A stretch of DNA of 64,000 nucleotides from Hericium rajendrae (lineage: Eukaryota > Basidiomycota > Agaricomycetes > Russulales > Hericiaceae), in NCBI GenBank assembly GCA_033439255.1, contig CM065891.1, forward strand, positions 806,001 to 870,000, read 5' to 3'. Shown here piece by piece: positions 58,912 through 64,000 of this stretch (its first letter is position 1; the number at the start of each line of letters is the position of its first letter). The translations under genes were made by a program, and so were the position numbers. The notes beneath the pieces are model-generated. The model searched no databases and was not told where the DNA came from. It saw only the letters and a program-made list of their open reading frames with translations.

Positions 58912-59140
58912 TCAAACAGCGCACCGCCTCGATTTTCGTGCTCTCATCCAGCAAGAACGCACCCCTGCAGCGGAACGTGGTACCCATGCTCCGCGCATTG
59001 TGCATGAGAAACCACACGAGCAGCCGGCTCCCCATTCCGCCGTGATAACGAATATGAGCCCAGTTGGGATGAGGATGAGAACGCTGACGCCCTGTCCATG
59101 CCGTGTGGCTGGCTCTGGCTGACGACGACGCATTGTAAGG
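58912..59140 (-). pseudogene. Frameshifted relic of the large membrane-protein family
   Basis: The minus strand reads VLILIPTGLIFVITAEWGAG in one frame and then, after a one-base shift, LLVWFLMHNARSM...CRGAFLLDESTKIEAV in another. The intact gene's exon 1 (52290-52721) reads SLLIPTALVFCITAGFGAG and LLAWLLAHNTLS...REGAFLLDEGANVEGG. Only this exon piece survives, and it ends right at the MITE-like palindrome, which may have truncated it. Confidence 0.8.
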
Positions 59141-59674
59141 GCCATGATCAAAGATACCTGCGAGAATAAGACGTTGCTGATGATAGAGGTAGTCTCGATA
59201 TTCGAAGAGGATGTTGAAAAGACGGCCAGTTTCAGAAGCGCAAGTTATTCTTCGCATCGAACAGAATTCTACATGCATTTGGCAGGCATGATGCTAGACA
59301 TTGCAAACGGATGACGATGCTCGGAGAAGACAAATTATACGGGTCGAGGAACCATGGATGGTACGGCGCGTATATGGCCACACAGAAAACACTTGTTTCA
59401 AGAACAGAACGACGGCACATTTCAGATGAAGAGCAAGGTATATGGACCTGCAAGAAAGCCGCGACAGGATTAACGGTCTCTGGGCATTTGACTGTCATGG
59501 AATTTTTGCAAGGTTCTGTGGGACGCAGGTAGACATAACAAAGATTGCTATATGGAGGAAATGAGATGATAGACGAAGAGATAGTCTCACGAATAACTCA
59601 CACTGGACGATACACGCAAAAGTTTGTTTTGACGGTCCACCAATTTAAAAGACACATCTGAATACCGCGAGGCA
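59141..59674. other. Intergenic
   Basis: No supported gene; 3' flank of the F-box gene on the minus strand. More of the decayed membrane-protein copy could hide here, but I cannot trace it. Confidence 0.4.
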
Positions 59675-61504
59675 CTATTCTTCATCTGCTATGAAGCAAA
59701 TTTCCGTGGATTCAACAACCCGAAGGGCATCGGTCCACGCCTGGCTAAGGCCAGGGCAATGGCTGAACTCCACTCGATCAATCGGAGATCCATGGTCCTC
59801 CCGTTCTTGCAATAAAAATAGGAGATCCTCTTGAAGATAAACCATCTCGTCTTCCGTGAATTCCGTGAAGTCCAATCCGTGAATCTCGAGGATGGGGAGC
59901 GAATGAAACATGGAAAACCTCGCCAGGTGGCCTGGCGCTGGCTCGTTTTGTTGTTCACTAAGCGCAGCACAGAATGCATCAAACCGTCCTCGGCGGAAAT
60001 TCACAATGCACGGGCCATGCAGCCTTTCGTGTGCGAAGATGTCCGTGATATGACTGGAAGCAAGCAACCCGTCATCGTCGAATGTCAGAGTAAAGACCTC
60101 CGCCAGTGGGATGATGGCAAAATATCTTCGAAGGAAGTCTGTGCGGGTATCGGCATCCATTGGCGTGGATACTGTGATACGACACAATCTTGTACTGATA
60201 TCTAGTTCAGAGTCTACTTCGCTATAGAAAAAGATGTCGAATGGGCGACTATCTTGGTAGTCAGCTGGCAGAAAATGGTGTTCCAGTGCGTTGAAAACGG
60301 CAGCACATTCTGCTTCTGGACTGACCGCGTCTTCAAAAGACCATTCGAGGCGGAGATCAGTGCGTATGGGGAATTCCACGCGAGATAAGAGAGCCGCACA
60401 ATCCAGGACTGTTCCGACAAGCCGGAAATCACGTAGGTCAGGCAAATGAATGTCGTCCGAGGTGAGCGTAGAATGGTGGAATGGTATCGACGACGCGTGG
60501 GGTAGGATGTCTTGCAATCCAAGTGATTGTAGTGAGGGGCTGGCCCTGAGAACAGCGAGGAGTTGTGACATCGAAGGCAATATCTTGCTGCGAGAGAGTG
60601 GAGCAAGAGTTCCGTCAACTGCACATACTAACGGTCCATCTGGGTCAGGAACGTTGATGTGTAGGCTCACTAAATTTTGAAATACGGCGCAGTCCCAGGG
60701 AACGATACAATTAATCAGGGAGACCCTTCGTAGCTCGGGAGCATCTTCTGCGAATAAATTGAATGGGAGGCGTGACATGACACGCGAGGTCGGCGACGTA
60801 GCTTCCCACGAGTTTCGAGAATGATCGAGAGTCAGAGACACCAGCATTGGAGAAGGCAGAATGAGTTTTGGGAAAAGCTGATCAAGGACATAGTGAGACG
60901 ACGCGATGTGAAGGATTTGGATATGAGAGAGATGCTCGTAAATAGGCTGTATCATTGCCGAATAGAGAATAGGTCCATCTTGGTGAGCTTTGATGACAAG
61001 TGGGGCAGACTCTGATCGCAGTAACATTTTCCTCATCCATTCAGGTCCGAGTTCCAGCGGAGGGCGAGTCCACAGCCTACAATTTTGAATCGCGACTTGA
61101 CGCCAGCGGCTACAAACGTGAGTGATGTTGACCAATGACCTGAGCACCTTCTTTGGCAACCGGTGAGAACATAGTACATGCTCTTCGCAGCAGTAATAAA
61201 GGCGAGGCGTGATGAGGCGTGAAACGTGGTAGAATATTTTTTCAAGAATTTCCGGAGGCAGATACGAGATGGGCGCAAGAGCGTTCAGGTGCGCCGCCTT
61301 GACCATGATAGCGGCCTGCATCTCATCATATTCAGTCCGAAGTAAGTGACGTTGATCCTGAGCCGCTGCGGAACGAAGGGGAGGTCGAAAAAATGGGTGA
61401 CTTGAGCCTGAAGTCTCCTGCAAGCTGTGAACATTGAATCATAGACACATATTCAGCTACGTCCAGGTGTCCGAAAGGTAAAGCTCTTACGACGTATGCT
61501 GCAT
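59675..61504 (-). CDS. F-box/LRR-like protein, third family member
   Basis: Exons 61504-61491 (14 nt) and 61424-59675 sum to 1764 nt, 587 residues. The spliced start reads MQHTSLQETSGSSHPFFRPPL, joined by a GTAAGA donor and CACAG acceptor. RPPLRSAAAQDQRHLLR aligns with RPPLRSDAARTQRQQLR of the tandem pair. The F-box reads LNALAPISYLPPEILEKIFYHV...ITHVCSRWRQVAIQNCRLW, with a longer loop inside than in the tandem copies. Leucine-rich sequence follows (PSLQSLGLQDILPHAS). It is a diverged, intact relative of the genes at 46769 and 49396, in opposite orientation about 8.5 kb away. Its ligand is unknown. Confidence 0.87.
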
Positions 61505-62389
61505 TCTTTGCCGAAGAGATCCTCCCACAACTTGAGAAATTTCCTCCACAGAATGTGACCCCGAATGCTCCTACGGGATAAGGGCGAGTAGTGGTTTGGC
61601 CTGGAAAATCGTATATGATAGTCAGCGGTGCTTGAAGAATCAAGAATCGGCATCAGAGGGCGGATACCTCAACTTTTCGAGAGGGATAAAAAACTAAACA
61701 AGTCTGCGACGTAGAAAAACTGTATAAAGCGTTGTTTTCCTCGAATCCTTGTAGCTCGAGCCTAAGCCTGTGTGCTCAGCGTCAAATTGAATTTTCTCCG
61801 GCTGGTTTTCAAGAGCAGGGAACAATTAAAGTAAGCATAACGAAACTTGCCTGAGTAATTTATGCGGGAGCAGTATCTACAGAGCGCCGGTTTTTTTGTC
61901 GAGATAGATGGTCGAACTTCAAAGAGAGGGCCTGGGAGTCGGTGAGTTCTTGACGACTATTCGGCTTCAGCCGAAATAGGCGCTCAGAGGCCTAGCTCAC
62001 CGATTGCTGCGTTTTGCCTTATTACACGACTACAGGACCGATGTGAAGCGTTACTATAACCCAACAAAAATGGCCGCCTTGTGGATCAACATACTAGATG
62101 CGAGTAATCCCGAGTTTCGTCCTACCTCCTCATCGCACCAGCAGATCAGTTGACACGTAACGCCGGCAACATCCCTTCATCAGGCTATGGCGCACACGAA
62201 AGCAGTACTTCCCGTGCGTCCACATACGGAGTGTCTGGGCCCTTCCAATGCTAGGACAGATAGGCGCTTCGGGCGCTCACGTATAAATGCCGTATCTCGC
62301 GATCCTTGGCTTCCTTATCGCCCTTGGACCCATCTTCCTTGGTCGACCTGCTACATATACTTGACCTTGCATGCTACGCAGTGACCGTC
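61505..62389. other. Intergenic between divergent genes
   Basis: Promoter region for the F-box gene (minus) and the ZZ-finger gene (plus). A small hairpin, ATTCGGCTTCAGCCGAAAT, lies near 61959-61977. No gene seen. Confidence 0.5.
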
Positions 62390-64000
62390 ATGTCTTACGG
62401 TAAGCTTGATCCTATATGCGCCAGCATGGTATCTAAGGCCTTTGTACGTTTTCCTTAGATTGGCCATCCGGGCCTGTACGAGACTTGACTTCCACCGCAT
62501 CGCATCCAACGACGCGTGGGCTGTTTGGTCCCCGCACTCCGCTGCCGCCGCCCGCTGGAATAGCGCAACCAGCGGAAATAACGCAGCTCAAGCAGAACAT
62601 CGATTCTGCGCTCGACCGTCTGCACTCTAGCATCGAAGCTGCCTCGCGCGAGAGTGCCTCGCGCGAGGCTGAGAAAGCCGCTCAGGCTGCGCAGGCGCGT
62701 GCACTCACGGAGGCGCTCGCGTCATTCCGCGAACGAAAGGCGGCCTCTGAGCAGGTCGTGAGAAGACTATTCGACCAGTCGGCCAGTGATGATGACGCCT
62801 TCAAGCATGTGATGACGGCGCTCTTAGAAGAGCGGCAGGAGCGCGAACAACAGATGCAGAAGGAGGTTGACAAGGTGTTCGTTGATAGTGCGGAGTGGGT
62901 CGCCGGGCTCGAGCAGGCTCTGAAAGCAATCACCGGTGAAGCGGAGGAAAGCAAGCCGCGACGAGTAAGCCCACACTGACTTTCAAAGCCAAGCACTATT
63001 GTCTAATGCGTCTGTTGATAGAGTGCATGGCAGCAGTTGCAACCAACTTTTCCGAGTGCACCCATCGACATCGCAGCCCCTTCGACGGCGCCGCAACCGA
63101 TCACGGTCACCGAGAGCCAGTACCTGTCCGGCCCGGACCCTGACTTCTTTGACTTCTCGTCGCTCATGCTGCGTCCGGCGAACACGTGGAATGACGGTTC
63201 TGGTTCGAGTCCACAGGAAACAACAGACAGCCAGTCGTTCTCAGTCCCAACGATCTCGGGGGCGTCCAGCCCGTCCGTGGTCATGCAGCCACCGCAACCC
63301 GGTTGGCCATTCGATCACAGACCGACTGGGGCACGGGATCGGGATCTCTGGGATATTGTGCAGCTGGAACGCATCCTTGCTAGTCCTCACGGGAGCTATA
63401 ATACTTCAAGCCCGGCACCAGCAGAGCAGAATGAGGGCAACCCTGCCCCTGTGCATGTGAATGCCGTCGAATCTACGCAGACGGTCCCTTCCACATTACC
63501 GAAGCACGAAGGTGTGCGATGTGCATAGTACGTTCTTTTAGTTGCATCCCCTTGCCACCAGGTGCTCACGGACTGCATCATAGCTGCAAGATTGAGATCA
63601 CGGGAGCTAATTGGCAATGCATTACTTGCACAGACGTGAACATTTGTGTAGATTGCGAGGCCGCCGGTATCGTAGAACCGTTGCATGCAAAGCACACATC
63701 CAGCCATTTCATGATGATGGTTGGTACTATGAGGCACTACATCTCTTCACTTGCTAACTGTACATCTCCAGCTGGATAGCAGCGCAAACTGGACGCCACC
63801 TCAGCAGCAGCATAACGCAACCCCCGCAAGTCCCAAAGCGGCGTCATCCCAACCGCCCCCATCTCACCCGATGCCAGTCCCGACCCCGCCTCCGGTCCAC
63901 ATGCGGACGGGGAGATCTCGCTCAGACGACTCAGTTCCTTCGCTCAAAACAGTTTCAGATTCGTCATTTCGTTCTTCCACGCGCGATGGGCAGAGCCCAA
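62390..64000 (+). CDS. ZZ-type zinc-finger protein with N-terminal coiled coil (partial)
   Basis: Exons 62390-62399, 62459-62964, 63022-63527, 63584-63719 and 63773 onward, running off the window with no stop. Phases agree at every junction. The first exon holds only ATGTCTTACG. The N-terminus MSYDWPSGPVRDLTSTAS leads to a coiled coil of about 120 residues (EITQLKQNIDSALDRLHSSI, EERQEREQQMQKEVDK). A Pro/Ser linker follows, then a complete ZZ finger assembled across an intron: HEGVRCAYCKIEITGANWQC, ITCTDVNICVDCE and HAKHTSSHFMMM, with CxxC...CxxC...CxxC and the two late His. ZZ fingers bind peptide N-termini or partners in adaptor proteins. The rest is Pro/Ser-rich. The partner is unknown. Confidence 0.88.

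Noticed and set aside
1-64000. A secondary-metabolite gene cluster (methyltransferase, P450, ABC transporter, transporter)
   Set aside because: The candidate genes are 10-30 kb apart, separated by housekeeping genes (ERG8, CPA1), and no backbone enzyme such as a PKS, NRPS or terpene synthase is present.

Overview
This window is nuclear DNA of a filamentous basidiomycete, most likely an Agaricomycete of the Polyporales/wood-decay type. Genes are dense and on both strands, broken by many 45-75 bp introns (GTRNGY donors, YAG acceptors). Exon GC is high, and the gene mix is typical of that group: a CYP63-like P450, a PDR ABC transporter, an expanded F-box set, a UMTA-type methyltransferase and an HSP12-like protein. 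No bacterial operon, CRISPR array or rRNA gene was seen.

Layout. 1-10 kb is mobile and relic-rich: a three-exon coiled-coil gene (2022-2951), a SAM methyltransferase (3450-4687) and two large foldback structures. The first (6136-7045) is a 370-bp inverted repeat with a tRNA-like promoter core in each arm. The second (7943-9793) has 538-bp arms. 10-20 kb holds an F-box gene broken by one in-frame stop, a vacuolar amino-acid transporter (AVT type), phosphomevalonate kinase (ERG8) and a CDC1/TED1-type metallophosphoesterase. 20-25 kb has a second member of the coiled-coil family and a long gene-poor stretch ending in a degenerate copy of the 3' end of CPA1. 25.7-34 kb holds a PDR transporter and the complete CPA1 gene, whose leader has a spliced upstream ORF matching the arginine attenuator peptide. 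34-46 kb holds an F-box fragment, a P450, a BSD-domain protein, a small ORF, a second metallophosphoesterase that has lost two catalytic histidines, and a coiled-coil/low-complexity protein. 46-51 kb is a tandem duplication of an F-box gene. 52-64 kb holds a large membrane protein, a TORC2 subunit (HbrB/Bit61 type), an HSP12-like gene, a MITE-like palindrome beside a frameshifted relic of the membrane-protein family, another F-box gene, and a ZZ zinc-finger gene running off the end.

Most genes are independent housekeeping or accessory genes, not a pathway cluster. Gene models for 14 loci were spliced by hand and checked for a continuous frame (exon lengths summing to a multiple of three). Several have a start codon on a coding exon of only 5-14 nt. 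The most notable observations are the spliced attenuator uORF, the new coiled-coil family with its shared promoter, the dead metallophosphoesterase paralogue, the foldback elements, and the CPA1 3'-end duplication that brackets the ABC transporter.
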